Source: Blastomonas sp. SL216 (GTDB lineage Bacteria; Pseudomonadota; Alphaproteobacteria; Sphingomonadales; Sphingomonadaceae). From it: a stretch of 64,000 bases of DNA. The notes under the pieces are model-generated. The model was not told the DNA's origin and ran no database searches. It saw nothing but the letters and a program-made list of their open reading frames with translations. The translations under genes and the position numbers were made by a program. Location: positions 3,517,001 to 3,581,000 of the forward strand of contig CP113055.1 in assembly GCA_026625625.1 (NCBI GenBank). Reading direction: 5' to 3'. This document shows positions 17,085 to 24,816 of this stretch, piece after piece (position 1 is the first letter of the stretch; each line of letters starts with the position of its first letter).

Positions 17085-17600
17085 ATGCGCCTTGCCCTGC
17101 CTGTCCTGATCGGGTTCGCCCTGCCGCTGACAGCCTGTGTCGGTGGCGCAGGGCGCAGCGATCTGGCGAGCGAGGCCCCACGCTTCGATATCGCGCGTGT
17201 CTTTGTCGGCGCGAGTTCGGGCGAGGGGCGGCTCAAGATCGCCTTTCGCCGCACGCGCGATGTCCATGTCGAAAGCCTGGGCAGGCTGGGAGAGGACGGC
17301 ACGATCCTGGTCGATCAGGTGATCACCGAGCCGGGCCGCAAGACGACCACCCGCCAATGGCGGCTGCGCGAAGTTGCACCAGGGCGCTATCAGGGCAGCC
17401 TGTCCGATGCCGCAGGGCCGGTCGAGGGCGTGGTGCGCGGCAACTGTCTGGAACTGCGCTTCCCGATGAAGGGTGATCTCACCGCGCGGCAATGGCTGTT
17501 TGCCATGCCCGATGGTCGCACGGTTCAGAACCGCATGTCGATCCGCAAATCGGGCATCCTTGTCGCGCGGCTGAAAGAGGTGATCACCCGGCGCGATTAG
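17085..17600 (+). CDS. DUF3833 lipoprotein
   Basis: 171 residues. The signal peptide MRLALPVLIGFALPLTAC ends in a lipobox (LTAC, cysteine 18), so the mature protein is lipid-anchored. The rest fits the DUF3833 pattern: FDIARVFVGASSGEGRLKIA, TTRQWRLREVAPGRYQGSLS, DAAGPVEGVVRGN, then W.FAMPDGRTVQNRMSIRKSG. The start is the ATG at 17085; the frame is open upstream but without signal-peptide logic. Function unknown; related genes often lie beside other envelope genes. It is followed by the ohr promoter region. Confidence 0.8.
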   Translation: MRLALPVLIGFALPLTACVGGAGRSDLASEAPRFDIARVFVGASSGEGRLKIAFRRTRDVHVESLGRLGEDGTILVDQVITEPGRKTTTRQWRLREVAPGRYQGSLSDAAGPVEGVVRGNCLELRFPMKGDLTARQWLFAMPDGRTVQNRMSIRKSGILVARLKEVITRRD

Positions 17601-17683
17601 ACGGCAAGCGGATTGCGGCCCGGCGCGATTGGTACCGAGCCCTTCCCGGCGGCGGAGAAATTTTTTCCATGCGCAGGCGAAAA

Positions 17684-17713
17684 TATATTGAACACAATAT
17701 AATTGCACCCAAT
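17684..17713. promoter_or_regulatory. OhrR operator pair upstream of ohr
   Basis: A perfect palindrome, TATATTG-AACA-CAATATA, occupies 17684-17701. A second ATTG-N4-CAAT copy lies at 17702-17713. Both share the ATTG-N4-CAAT core and lie 36-66 bp upstream of the ohr start in an AT-rich patch, where a MarR-type OhrR dimer would block transcription. Confidence 0.7.
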
Positions 17714-17749
17714 ATACCCTTCAACACTGGCTTTGTGAAGGAATTGAAA

Positions 17750-18175
17750 ATGAGCACACTCTACACCACGCGCGTGAATGCCTATGGCGGCCGTGCCGGA
17801 ACCATCAAGAGCGAGGACGGGATCCTCGACCTGCCGCTGGCTCTGCCCAAGGAACTGGGCGGCAAGGGCGGCGCCACCAACCCTGAGCAGCTTTTTGCCG
17901 CAGGCTATGCCGCCTGTTTTGAGAACGCCGTCATCCATGTGACCCGCGGCAAGGCGGACAAGGTCAAGGACAGCGATATCGAGGTGTCCTGCCAGGTCAG
18001 CCTGCTGCCCACCGATCAGGGCGGATTCCAGCTCGCGGTGGCGATGGATGTCGAAATCGCGGGCGTCGATCAGGCCAAGGCGGAAGAAATCGTTGAGGCC
18101 GCGCATGCCGTTTGCCCCTATTCGAACGCGATCCGGGGCAATGTCGACGTCAAGATCAACGTGTTCACGCAATGA
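17750..18175 (+). CDS. ohr: Organic hydroperoxide resistance protein Ohr
   Basis: 141 residues. Thiol peroxidase of the Ohr/OsmC fold that reduces organic hydroperoxides in the cytoplasm. The two catalytic cysteines are C56 in GYAACFENAV and C122 in HAVCPYSNAIRGN, the layout typical of Ohr rather than OsmC. The start is the ATG at 17750 after AAGGAATTG. It is translationally coupled to ohrR through an overlapping ATGA at 18172-18175 and preceded by palindromic operators, so induction by organic peroxide through OhrR oxidation is expected. Confidence 0.93.
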   Translation: MSTLYTTRVNAYGGRAGTIKSEDGILDLPLALPKELGGKGGATNPEQLFAAGYAACFENAVIHVTRGKADKVKDSDIEVSCQVSLLPTDQGGFQLAVAMDVEIAGVDQAKAEEIVEAAHAVCPYSNAIRGNVDVKINVFTQ

Positions 18176-18633
18176 GCGGCGCGGTGGCAGCGTCAGGCGA
18201 TGATCCATTGCTGCTGGATCGGCAGGTCTGCTTTCCGCTCTACGCTGCCACCAACCTGCTGGGCCGGCTCTATGGCCCGGTGCTGAAGCCGCTGGGGCTC
18301 ACTTATCCGCAATATCTGGTGATGCTGGTCCTGTGGGAGGAAGAGCCGCAGACGGTGGGGTCGCTGGGTACGCGGCTGTACCTTGATAGCGGCACGCTGA
18401 CTCCGCTGCTCAAGCGGATGGAACAGGCGGGCCATATCAGCCGCTCGCGCGACCCTGAGGACGAACGCCGAGTGATGATCGCGCTGACCGAGCAGGGCAG
18501 GGCGTTGCGTGCCAAGGCGCTGCATGTGCCGGAAACGATCGCCGGTGGCCGCTCAGCCGAGGGGCTCGACGCGCTCCGCGATGGTGTGCGCCAGCTGGTG
18601 ACGATGCTGGCCGATCCTGCCGGGCAGCGTTGA
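18172..18633 (+). CDS. ohrR: Organic-hydroperoxide-sensing MarR repressor OhrR
   Basis: 153 residues of the MarR family. C20 in LLLDRQVCFPLYAATNLLGR is the conserved sensing cysteine of OhrR proteins. The winged helix follows (TYPQYLVMLVLWEE, VGSLGTRLYLDSGTLTPLLK, MEQAGHISRSRDPEDERRVM). It overlaps ohr by ATGA. Peroxide oxidation of C20 would release it from the two ATTG-N4-CAAT sites upstream of ohr. Ends 20 bp from the convergent DoxX gene. Confidence 0.92.
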   Translation: MSGAVAASGDDPLLLDRQVCFPLYAATNLLGRLYGPVLKPLGLTYPQYLVMLVLWEEEPQTVGSLGTRLYLDSGTLTPLLKRMEQAGHISRSRDPEDERRVMIALTEQGRALRAKALHVPETIAGGRSAEGLDALRDGVRQLVTMLADPAGQR

Positions 18634-18653
18634 TGGCTCGGCAGTAATCGGGC

Positions 18654-19064
18654 TCAAGCCTGTGGCGACTGGCCGGTCTTCTTGCGGAACGGCCAGTCGG
18701 TTACCCCGCCGACCCACAGCGCCCACCAGATGATCAGCGGCTGGAGCGCCAGACGCGGACCGTGATAGGCCCAGGGCAGCCGGTTGCCGCCAATGGCGAT
18801 ATCGTTCAGCGCATGGTTGAAATTGGCGGGCCATACGCACAGCGCATACAGCGCCAGCCCGACCCCCGCCGCATAGCGCAGGCGCGGGACCATGAGGCCG
18901 ATGGCCCCCGTGATCTCCGCCACGCCGGTCCAGAATACCACCGCATGGGGGCTGGGCACCCAATCGGGCGTGATCGCGACAAAGCCGCCGGGCGATCGGA
19001 TATGGATGACCCCTGCGGCCAGATAGATCAGCGCCAGCAGCCAGCGAAAGCCCGTACGGATCAT
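18654..19064 (-). CDS. DoxX-like small membrane protein
   Basis: 136 residues with four hydrophobic segments (WLLALIYLAAGVIHI, VVFWTGVAEITGAIGLMVP, YAAGVGLALYALCVWPANF, LALQPLIIWWALWVGGV). The IYLAAGVIHI and TGVAEITGAIGLMVPRLRYA pattern is that of DoxX/SURF4-like quinone- or redox-associated membrane proteins. The start is the ATG at 19062-19064. It lies 10 bp after the PhnA-like gene and is probably co-transcribed with it. Function is not established. Confidence 0.8.
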   Translation of the reverse strand: MIRTGFRWLLALIYLAAGVIHIRSPGGFVAITPDWVPSPHAVVFWTGVAEITGAIGLMVPRLRYAAGVGLALYALCVWPANFNHALNDIAIGGNRLPWAYHGPRLALQPLIIWWALWVGGVTDWPFRKKTGQSPQA

Positions 19065-19074
19065 TGATCGCCCC

Positions 19075-19380
19075 CTAGCGCTTGCGGACGAACTCGGCGC
19101 GCAGCACCAGCCCCTTGATGCCATCATAGCGGCAGTCGATCTCTTGCGGGTCGCCGGTCAGCCGGATCGCCTTGATCAACGTACCGCGCTTCAGCGTCTG
19201 GCCCGCACCCTTGACCTTCAGGTCCTTGATCAGCGTGACCTGATCGCCATCGGCCAGCAGGTTGCCGACCGCATCGCGGACCTCGACCGCATCGCTGCCC
19301 TCAGCGCCGGCCTCGCCCGCAGGCACCCATTCGCCGCTCGCCTCGTCATAGACATAGTCGTCGCCATCGTCCGGCAGCAT
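19075..19380 (-). CDS. PhnA/YjdM C-terminal domain protein lacking the zinc ribbon
   Basis: 101 residues starting MLPDDGDDYVYDEASGEWVP. The C-terminal two thirds (VRDAVGNLLADGDQVTLIKD, LKVKGAGQTLKRGTLIKAIR, LTGDPQEIDCRYDGIKGLVL) match the SH3-like PhnA/YjdM domain. The N-terminal CxxC zinc ribbon of E. coli YjdM is absent; instead there is an acidic YDEASGEWV leader. The start is the ATG at 19378-19380 after GAGGGAAGGGA. The old name alkylphosphonate utilization protein is not a proven function. Confidence 0.82.
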   Translation of the reverse strand: MLPDDGDDYVYDEASGEWVPAGEAGAEGSDAVEVRDAVGNLLADGDQVTLIKDLKVKGAGQTLKRGTLIKAIRLTGDPQEIDCRYDGIKGLVLRAEFVRKR

Positions 19381-19594
19381 CGGCCGTTTCCCTTCCCTCA
19401 ACGCAAACTCGCCCGGGCGCCCCCCACCCTGAGCGGGGCTATAGCGCCTGCCCGCCGCCATTGCGCCAATAATCGGTTGCGTGGCCAGGCCAGCGCTATA
19501 TCAATTGGTGCGGGGTCGCGGAAAAACCCCCGGCAGGCGCGTGGATCATCCCGTCACGCTCATTCCCGGTCCGATGAAGAAGGAATTTGCTGAC

Positions 19595-20023
19595 ATGATC
19601 CGTTTCACGCGCCCCATCGCGGCGCTGCCGCTTGCACTTGCTCTCATCTCGGCTCCGCTTCACGCGCAGCAGCCAAGCGAAGACGAGGGCATGAAGGCGG
19701 AAGAGATCTACCAGATCATGATCGCCTGCACCGCCTATTCGACCCTTGCGGCGCAGATGGCGGGCGAGGAGGCGACCGGCCCCAATCGGGACCTGAGCAA
19801 CCGGTTCACGCGCGCGGCGGTGATCATGGAGCCCCAGCAGAGCGCCGCCAATGTCGACAGCGCTGTCGCTGGCGCAGTGGGATCGCTGATCATCCGGCGG
19901 ATGGACGAGAGCAAGAAGGCCGAAACCGACGCCGATTTCGCCACGCTGGACAGCAACTGCAAGCAGATCGATACCAATATCCTGACCCCGCTGCTCGCCG
20001 AGATCGACGCCAAGGCGAAATAG
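19595..20023 (+). CDS. Small exported protein, unknown
   Basis: 142 residues. The ATG at 19595 is preceded by AAGAAGGA; another ATG at 19574 is possible but puts charged residues before the signal. The signal peptide is IAALPLALALISAPLHA, cleaved before QQPSEDEG. The mature part is mostly helical with two cysteines (MIACTAYSTL and LDSNCKQIDTN), which could form a disulfide. No family recognised. It stands alone, convergent to nth. Confidence 0.7.
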   Translation: MIRFTRPIAALPLALALISAPLHAQQPSEDEGMKAEEIYQIMIACTAYSTLAAQMAGEEATGPNRDLSNRFTRAAVIMEPQQSAANVDSAVAGAVGSLIIRRMDESKKAETDADFATLDSNCKQIDTNILTPLLAEIDAKAK

Positions 20024-20056
20024 GCCGAGCTCAGCCCAGCCTGCGCGCGGGAGCGG

Positions 20057-20809
20057 TTACTGGTCGGGCGGCGGCGGGGACTCGCCTGGTTTCACGGCCT
20101 TGACCCGCTTCTTGCGCGCAGAGGCAGGCTTGTTGGCGCGGTGCTTTTTCGCGGCCTTGGGGATCGGTGCATCGGGTCCATCGGGCTTGGGCTTGAAGCG
20201 GCACAGGTCCGCCACCGGGCAGCGCCAGCATTCGGGCTTTCGCGCCTTGCAGATATAGCGGCCATGCAGGATCAGCCAGTGATGGCCATGGACGCGAAAC
20301 GGCCCCGGCGTGCCCTTGTCGAGCGCGCGCTCGACATCGATCACCGTCCGGCCAGGGGCCAGGCCCGTGCGGTTGCCGACGCGGAAGATATGCGTGTCGA
20401 CGGCAAAGGTCTCTGCACCGAACGCGGCGTTGAGCACGACATTCGCGGTCTTGCGGCCAACCCCGGGCAGCGCGGTCAGCGCATCGCGATCTTGCGGAAC
20501 CGCGCTGCCATGGTGCGCGATCAGCGCTTCGGACAGCGCGATGACGTTCTTGGCCTTGCTGTTGAACAGGCCGATGGTCTTGATGTGCTGCTTGAGGCCC
20601 TCTTCGCCCAGCGCGACCATCTGTTCGGGCGTCTTGACCTGTTCGAACAGCGTGCGGGTCGCCTTGTTGACGCCGATATCGGTCGCCTGCGCGGACAGCA
20701 CCACCGCGACCAGCAGCTGGAAATGGTTGCCATATTCCAGCTCGGTTACCGGGGCAGGATTGCCTTCGGCGAGGCGGCGGTAGAATTCGAAGGTATCGGC
20801 CTTGTTCAT
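20057..20809 (-). CDS. nth: Endonuclease III
   Basis: 250 residues. DNA glycosylase/AP lyase for oxidised pyrimidines. The helix-hairpin-helix LPGVGRKTANVV carries the catalytic K120, and D138 lies in VDTHIFRVGNR. The [4Fe-4S] loop is C187-X6-C194-X2-C197-X5-C203. After the cluster there is a ~45-residue lysine- and proline-rich tail (KAAKKHRANKPASARKKRVK) not found in the E. coli enzyme, probably flexible DNA-binding. The start codon overlaps the stop of the upstream racemase gene as ATGA. Confidence 0.94.
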   Translation of the reverse strand: MNKADTFEFYRRLAEGNPAPVTELEYGNHFQLLVAVVLSAQATDIGVNKATRTLFEQVKTPEQMVALGEEGLKQHIKTIGLFNSKAKNVIALSEALIAHHGSAVPQDRDALTALPGVGRKTANVVLNAAFGAETFAVDTHIFRVGNRTGLAPGRTVIDVERALDKGTPGPFRVHGHHWLILHGRYICKARKPECWRCPVADLCRFKPKPDGPDAPIPKAAKKHRANKPASARKKRVKAVKPGESPPPPDQ

Positions 20810-21510
20810 GACGGGCCTTCTGCCAGAGCCGCCTCCACTGCGGCAAGAGCGTGCAGCGTGGTGGTGTCGAACAGCGGCACCGGGCTGTCGGCCTGATCGA
20901 CCAGCAGCATGATCTCGGTACAGCCCAGGATGATCGCCTGCGCGCCTGAATCGGCCAGCCGCGCCATGACGGCGCGATAGAGCGCGCGCGATTCGTCGGT
21001 CACGATGCCGCGCACCAGCTCGTCATAGATGATGCGGTGTATGCTGGCCCGGTCCTCGGGGGCAGGCGTGATCACTTGCAGCCCGTGATTGCGCTCCAGC
21101 CGTTCGCGCAGAAAGGGCTGTTCCATGGTGAAGGCGGTGCCGAGCAGCCCGACCCTGGAAAGCCCCTGATCGGCAATCGCCTGGCCGACGGGATCGGCAA
21201 TGTGCAGCAGCGCGATGGAGATGGCCTGCTGCATGGCGTCGGCCAGCTTGTGCATGGTGTTGGTGCACAGGACCAGCAGTTCGGCTCCGCCGCGTTCGGC
21301 CTGGACGGCGGCGTCGACCATCCGGCCAGCCAGGCTCACCCAGTCGCCCGCATGCTGCAGCGCCTCGATCGCGGCAAAATCGACCGAGACCATGACGCTG
21401 GGCGCGCTGTGCGTTCCGCCCAGGCGGCGGCGCGTTTCCTGGTTGATCAGCCGGTAATAATGGGCCGAGCTTTCCCAGCTCATCCCGCCGAGCAGGCCGA
21501 TGGTGCGCAT
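20806..21510 (-). CDS. Aspartate/glutamate racemase family protein
   Basis: 234 residues starting MRTIGLLGGMSWESSAHYYR, a signature of YgeA/RacX-type cofactor-independent amino-acid racemases. The paired catalytic cysteines are in LLVLCTNTMHKLAD and IILGCTEIMLLVDQ. The substrate (aspartate, glutamate or broad) cannot be decided from sequence. It lies between the M48 peptidase gene (5 bp gap) and nth (4 bp overlap), so the three form a leftward operon. Confidence 0.9.
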   Translation of the reverse strand: MRTIGLLGGMSWESSAHYYRLINQETRRRLGGTHSAPSVMVSVDFAAIEALQHAGDWVSLAGRMVDAAVQAERGGAELLVLCTNTMHKLADAMQQAISIALLHIADPVGQAIADQGLSRVGLLGTAFTMEQPFLRERLERNHGLQVITPAPEDRASIHRIIYDELVRGIVTDESRALYRAVMARLADSGAQAIILGCTEIMLLVDQADSPVPLFDTTTLHALAAVEAALAEGPS

Positions 21511-21515
21511 GCCCG

Positions 21516-22712
21516 TCAGGGGTTGGCGGCAGCGGCAGGCGTAGCGGCGGGTGCAGCCGGGTGGGTCGCCTTCCATTCCATCGCGCTGCGGACCCGGCGC
21601 TCGACCGAAGGATGGGTGTAGAACAGCATTTCCTGCAGCGGATGCGGGCGCGGATAGCGGTATTCCGCCGTCTTGACCAACGCGCCTGCCAGGGCATCGG
21701 GCAGGTTCACCATCTGCAGCGAATAGGCATCGGCCTCGCTCTCGCCGATTCGGGTCAGCGAATTGGTCACCGGCATCGCCAGCGTGGCGAGCACCGACAG
21801 CACGAAGATCAGCACCGGCAGGCCGCGCGGATCGGCAATGTCGATGGTGTTGCTGCCGAACAGGCGGGCAAAGCGCGGATAGAGCCGGTCGGCGAGGAAG
21901 AACAGCACCAGCACCAGGCCGCTCAGCACCAGCACGGAACGCCAGACATGGCCCAGCACATAATGGCCGATCTCGTGCCCGGTCACCGCGCGCACCTCGT
22001 CGAGCGAGGCCTGTTTGAGCGCCACGTCCGAAATCGCGATGCGCGCCGCGCTGCCGATGCCCGAGACATTGGCGGTGAAGTTGTTCGACTGGCGCGATCC
22101 GTCATAGATGAAGATGCGGTCTGCTGGGATGTCGACCTGCTGGGCCATTTCCAGCACCGCATCGCGCACCGGGCCATCGGGGATCGGCTTGTATTCGTTG
22201 AACAGCGGCTCGATCAGGGTCGGCGCGGCAAGCAGCATCGCAGAGACCGCGAGCGCGGCAAATCCGCTCGACCACAGCCACCAGCGCCGCCCGGTGCGCC
22301 GGATCAGCGCATAGACGCCCAGGAAAAACAGGCTGCCGAACAGCGTTGCCAGCACGATGCCGATGGCGTCCTGCATCAGGAAATCGGCGAGCGGCTGCTG
22401 GGTGCGGTCATAGGCGCGTTCATGCCCCCATTCCTCCCATGTGCCCCAGGGCAGGCTGATGAGCGCACTGACCAGAAAGAAGCCGGCGGCGGTGGCAAAG
22501 GTGCGCAGCGAAACACTGCGTCGCTCGAGCGCGGACCAGATGCGGTCGGTCACTTTCAGCCGGACGATGATGAAGGTGACCAGCGCCGACACCAGCAGGC
22601 CCCACAGGATCATCCAATGACCATCCATGGTATAGGCTGCAGCCTTGGCCAGCGCCTCGGGCCCCAGCCCGTCGATATAGGCCCTGGTCGCTGCCTCAGG
22701 ATTGAATGCCAT
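21516..22712 (-). CDS. STE24-type M48 membrane metallopeptidase
   Basis: 398 residues. Integral-membrane zinc endopeptidase of the M48A group. It has about five hydrophobic segments in the N-terminal two thirds, then the zinc motif HEIGH in AVTGHEIGHYVLGHVWRS and the third ligand in ESEADAYSLQMVN. The PLFNEYKPIPDGPVRDAVLE segment is typical of Ste24 homologues. The Ala/Pro-rich C-terminus (HPAAPAATPAAAANP) is low-complexity. The start is the ATG at 22710-22712 after GTGGGG. It is the first gene of the M48-racemase-nth operon. Probable role: quality control of membrane proteins. Confidence 0.9.
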   Translation of the reverse strand: MAFNPEAATRAYIDGLGPEALAKAAAYTMDGHWMILWGLLVSALVTFIIVRLKVTDRIWSALERRSVSLRTFATAAGFFLVSALISLPWGTWEEWGHERAYDRTQQPLADFLMQDAIGIVLATLFGSLFFLGVYALIRRTGRRWWLWSSGFAALAVSAMLLAAPTLIEPLFNEYKPIPDGPVRDAVLEMAQQVDIPADRIFIYDGSRQSNNFTANVSGIGSAARIAISDVALKQASLDEVRAVTGHEIGHYVLGHVWRSVLVLSGLVLVLFFLADRLYPRFARLFGSNTIDIADPRGLPVLIFVLSVLATLAMPVTNSLTRIGESEADAYSLQMVNLPDALAGALVKTAEYRYPRPHPLQEMLFYTHPSVERRVRSAMEWKATHPAAPAATPAAAANP

Positions 22713-22797
22713 GCCGTGCCCCACTGTATTGCTATTGTAATACACGCTTAATCGGGTGCGCGATGGCCGTCAAGCGGGAGCCTCAGGCCAAGCCGCC

Positions 22798-23529
22798 TCA
22801 GGCCAGGCCCAGCACCTGGGGCATGCTGTAGCGCCCTGCTGGCTTGTCGTGCAGCCACAGACAGGCCTTTACCGCGCCGCGCGCGAACACCATGCGGCTC
22901 TCGGCCCGGTGGGTCAGCTCGATCCGCTCATTGTCGCCGGCCAGGAACACGGTGTGGTCGCCCGCCACCGATCCGCCGCGCAAGCTGGCAAAGCCGATTG
23001 CGCCGCGTGCTCGCGCGCCGGTGACGCCGTCGCGTCCGCGCTCGCTGTCGCGCGCCAGATCCACCCCGCGCGCCCGTGCTGCCGCTTCGCCCAGCAGCAA
23101 CGCGGTGCCCGATGGTGCATCGACCTTGTGCCGGTGGTGCATCTCGGCAATCTCGATATCCCAATCCTCACCCAGCCGGCTTGCCGCCTCTTGCACCAGA
23201 TGCGCAAGCAGCGTGACGCCCAGCGAGGTATTGCCGGTCTGCAGCACGGCGATGCTGTTTGCGGCGCTGTCGATCAGCCAATGGTGCCGCTCTTCAAGCC
23301 CGGTGGTGCCGATGACGATGGGGATGTTCGCCGCCACCGCCGCGTCCAGGTTGGCTTCCAGCGCGGCCGGTACGGAGAAATCGACCAGCACGTCGCTGTC
23401 CCTGGCCAGCGCCAGCGGATCACCGCCCTGGTCGATACCGCCCGCAACGCTGGCGCCCGCCTCGGCAATCGCGGTTTCCAGCGCCTGCCCCATCCGGCCT
23501 GCCAGGCCGATAATTCCGATCCGCGTCAT
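22798..23529 (-). CDS. dapB: 4-hydroxy-tetrahydrodipicolinate reductase
   Basis: 243 residues. NAD(P)H-dependent enzyme of the lysine/diaminopimelate pathway. The nucleotide-binding N-terminus is MTRIGIIGLAGRMGQALETA. VDFSVPAAL and PIVIGTTGL follow, then the catalytic segment EIAEMHHRHKVDAPSGTALL. The start is the ATG at 23527-23529. It is slightly shorter than E. coli DapB but complete. It is divergent from the sirtuin gene, with 60 bp between starts, where both promoters must lie. Confidence 0.94.
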   Translation of the reverse strand: MTRIGIIGLAGRMGQALETAIAEAGASVAGGIDQGGDPLALARDSDVLVDFSVPAALEANLDAAVAANIPIVIGTTGLEERHHWLIDSAANSIAVLQTGNTSLGVTLLAHLVQEAASRLGEDWDIEIAEMHHRHKVDAPSGTALLLGEAAARARGVDLARDSERGRDGVTGARARGAIGFASLRGGSVAGDHTVFLAGDNERIELTHRAESRMVFARGAVKACLWLHDKPAGRYSMPQVLGLA

Positions 23530-23589
23530 TGCCTGTCGCTCACTGCTCAAGGGTGTTACTCGCCGCGCCAATGCCTTATTGAAGCCGTC

Positions 23590-24297
23590 ATGGCAAAGAT
23601 TCCCAGCATCGTCATCCTCACCGGCGCCGGCGTGAGCGCCGAAAGCGGCATCGATACCTTCCGCGCCGAAGGGGGCCTTTGGGAACAGCACCGGGTGGAG
23701 GATGTCGCCACGCCCGAAGCCTTCGCGCGCGATCCCGATCTGGTGCTGCGCTTCTACGACATGCGCCGCGAGGCGATCCAGACCAAGCAGCCCAATGCCG
23801 CGCACGAGGCGCTGGCGCGGCTGGACCAGTTATGGCCGGGCGAACTGCTGATCATCACGCAGAATGTCGACGATCTGCACGAGCGGGCAGGGGCGCAGCG
23901 GCTGCTGCACATGCACGGCACGCATCTGACCGCCTGGTGCCTGGCCTGCGATGCACGGCCCGCATGGCGCGAGCCCCTGATCGATCGCCCGGCCTGTCCG
24001 GCATGTGGCACCCCGGGGCAGCTGCGGCCCGATATCGTCTGGTTCGGCGAGATGCCCTATGAGATGGAGCGCATCTATGCCGCAGTCGGGGCGTGCGACC
24101 TGTTCGTGTCGATCGGCACCTCGGGCGCGGTCTATCCGGCGGCGGGCCTAGTCCGCGAAGCCCGCGCGCGCGGCGCGATGACGCTCGAGCTCAACCTCGA
24201 ACCCAGCCAGGGCAGCTATTATTTCCACGAATCGCGGCACGGCCCGGCGACCAGGCTGGTGCCCGAATGGGTGGATGAGATGCTGGGGCAGGGATAA
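23590..24297 (+). CDS. cobB: NAD-dependent class III sirtuin deacylase
   Basis: 235 residues. Rossmann sirtuin motifs GAGVSAESGIDTFR and TQNVDDLHERAG, and catalytic H109 in LLHMHGTHL. Zinc cysteines are C117, C120, C136 and C139. The pair Y56-x2-R59 in RFYDMRRE marks class III sirtuins (SIRT5/CobB-like), which remove succinyl and other acidic acyl groups as well as acetyl. The start is the ATG at 23590. It ends before a strong bidirectional terminator. It does not carry a long N-terminal extension. Confidence 0.93.
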   Translation: MAKIPSIVILTGAGVSAESGIDTFRAEGGLWEQHRVEDVATPEAFARDPDLVLRFYDMRREAIQTKQPNAAHEALARLDQLWPGELLIITQNVDDLHERAGAQRLLHMHGTHLTAWCLACDARPAWREPLIDRPACPACGTPGQLRPDIVWFGEMPYEMERIYAAVGACDLFVSIGTSGAVYPAAGLVREARARGAMTLELNLEPSQGSYYFHESRHGPATRLVPEWVDEMLGQG

Positions 24298-24337
24298 GCA
24301 AGCATCCTTCCCGGCATGGCAGGCCAGGCCTCAACAG

Positions 24338-24369
24338 AAATCCTCCCCCAGCAAGCTCGGGGAGGATTT
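24338..24369. terminator. Bidirectional terminator between cobB and the MAPEG gene
   Basis: AAATCCTCCCC (24338-24348) pairs perfectly with GGGGAGGATTT (24359-24369). The A and T flanks serve both strands, fitting the convergent genes. Confidence 0.8.
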
Positions 24370-24378
24370 AGAGGCGGT

Positions 24379-24786
24379 TCAGCCGTTGACCGTCACCACC
24401 AGAAACAGCGTCCAGCCGATCGCGATGGCATAGGCGATCCAGGTGCCCACCACGCCCAGTGCGCGCAGCTGGGGCGGCTTGCCGGGAGCGTGCGGCTGAT
24501 GCAGGCCGACAATGTGCGCCGCGCGCGCTGCCAGAAACAGCACCGCCAGCGCGGTCAGCGGCCAGTGGCTGGCATTGGCCATTTCGAGCAGCCCGATCAG
24601 GATGACAAACAAGGGCGCATGTTCGGCGAGATTGCCGTGTGCGCGGCTCGAGCTGACCAGCCCCTGATCGCCCGCATCGCCGAACGAGGTCTGGGTGCGG
24701 AAACGGGCACGAACGGTGGCGATGGCGGTGGCGAGCAGCATGATCGCGCAGATCGCCGCGGTCAGTGCAGTTACGGGCAGGGTCAT
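24379..24786 (-). CDS. MAPEG-family membrane protein
   Basis: 135 residues, four membrane segments (ALTAAICAIMLLATAIATV, PLFVILIGLLEMANAS, WPLTALAVLFLAARAAHIVG, LGVVGTWIAYAIAIGWTLFL). NLAEHAPLFVILIGLLE and the AARAAHIVGL segment match MAPEG proteins (membrane-associated proteins in eicosanoid and glutathione metabolism). The start is the second ATG (24784-24786), because GGGAGG lies nine bases before it, whereas the first ATG touches it. Enzymatic activity is unproven. Confidence 0.85.
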   Translation of the reverse strand: MTLPVTALTAAICAIMLLATAIATVRARFRTQTSFGDAGDQGLVSSSRAHGNLAEHAPLFVILIGLLEMANASHWPLTALAVLFLAARAAHIVGLHQPHAPGKPPQLRALGVVGTWIAYAIAIGWTLFLVVTVNG

Positions 24787-24816
24787 GTTGGGCATCCTCC
24801 CAGATGGCAGGCGCGA

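Noticed and set aside
23590-24297. Longer 513-residue frame containing the sirtuin
   Set aside because: The upstream half lies antisense to dapB; the sirtuin fold starts at the ATG at 23590.
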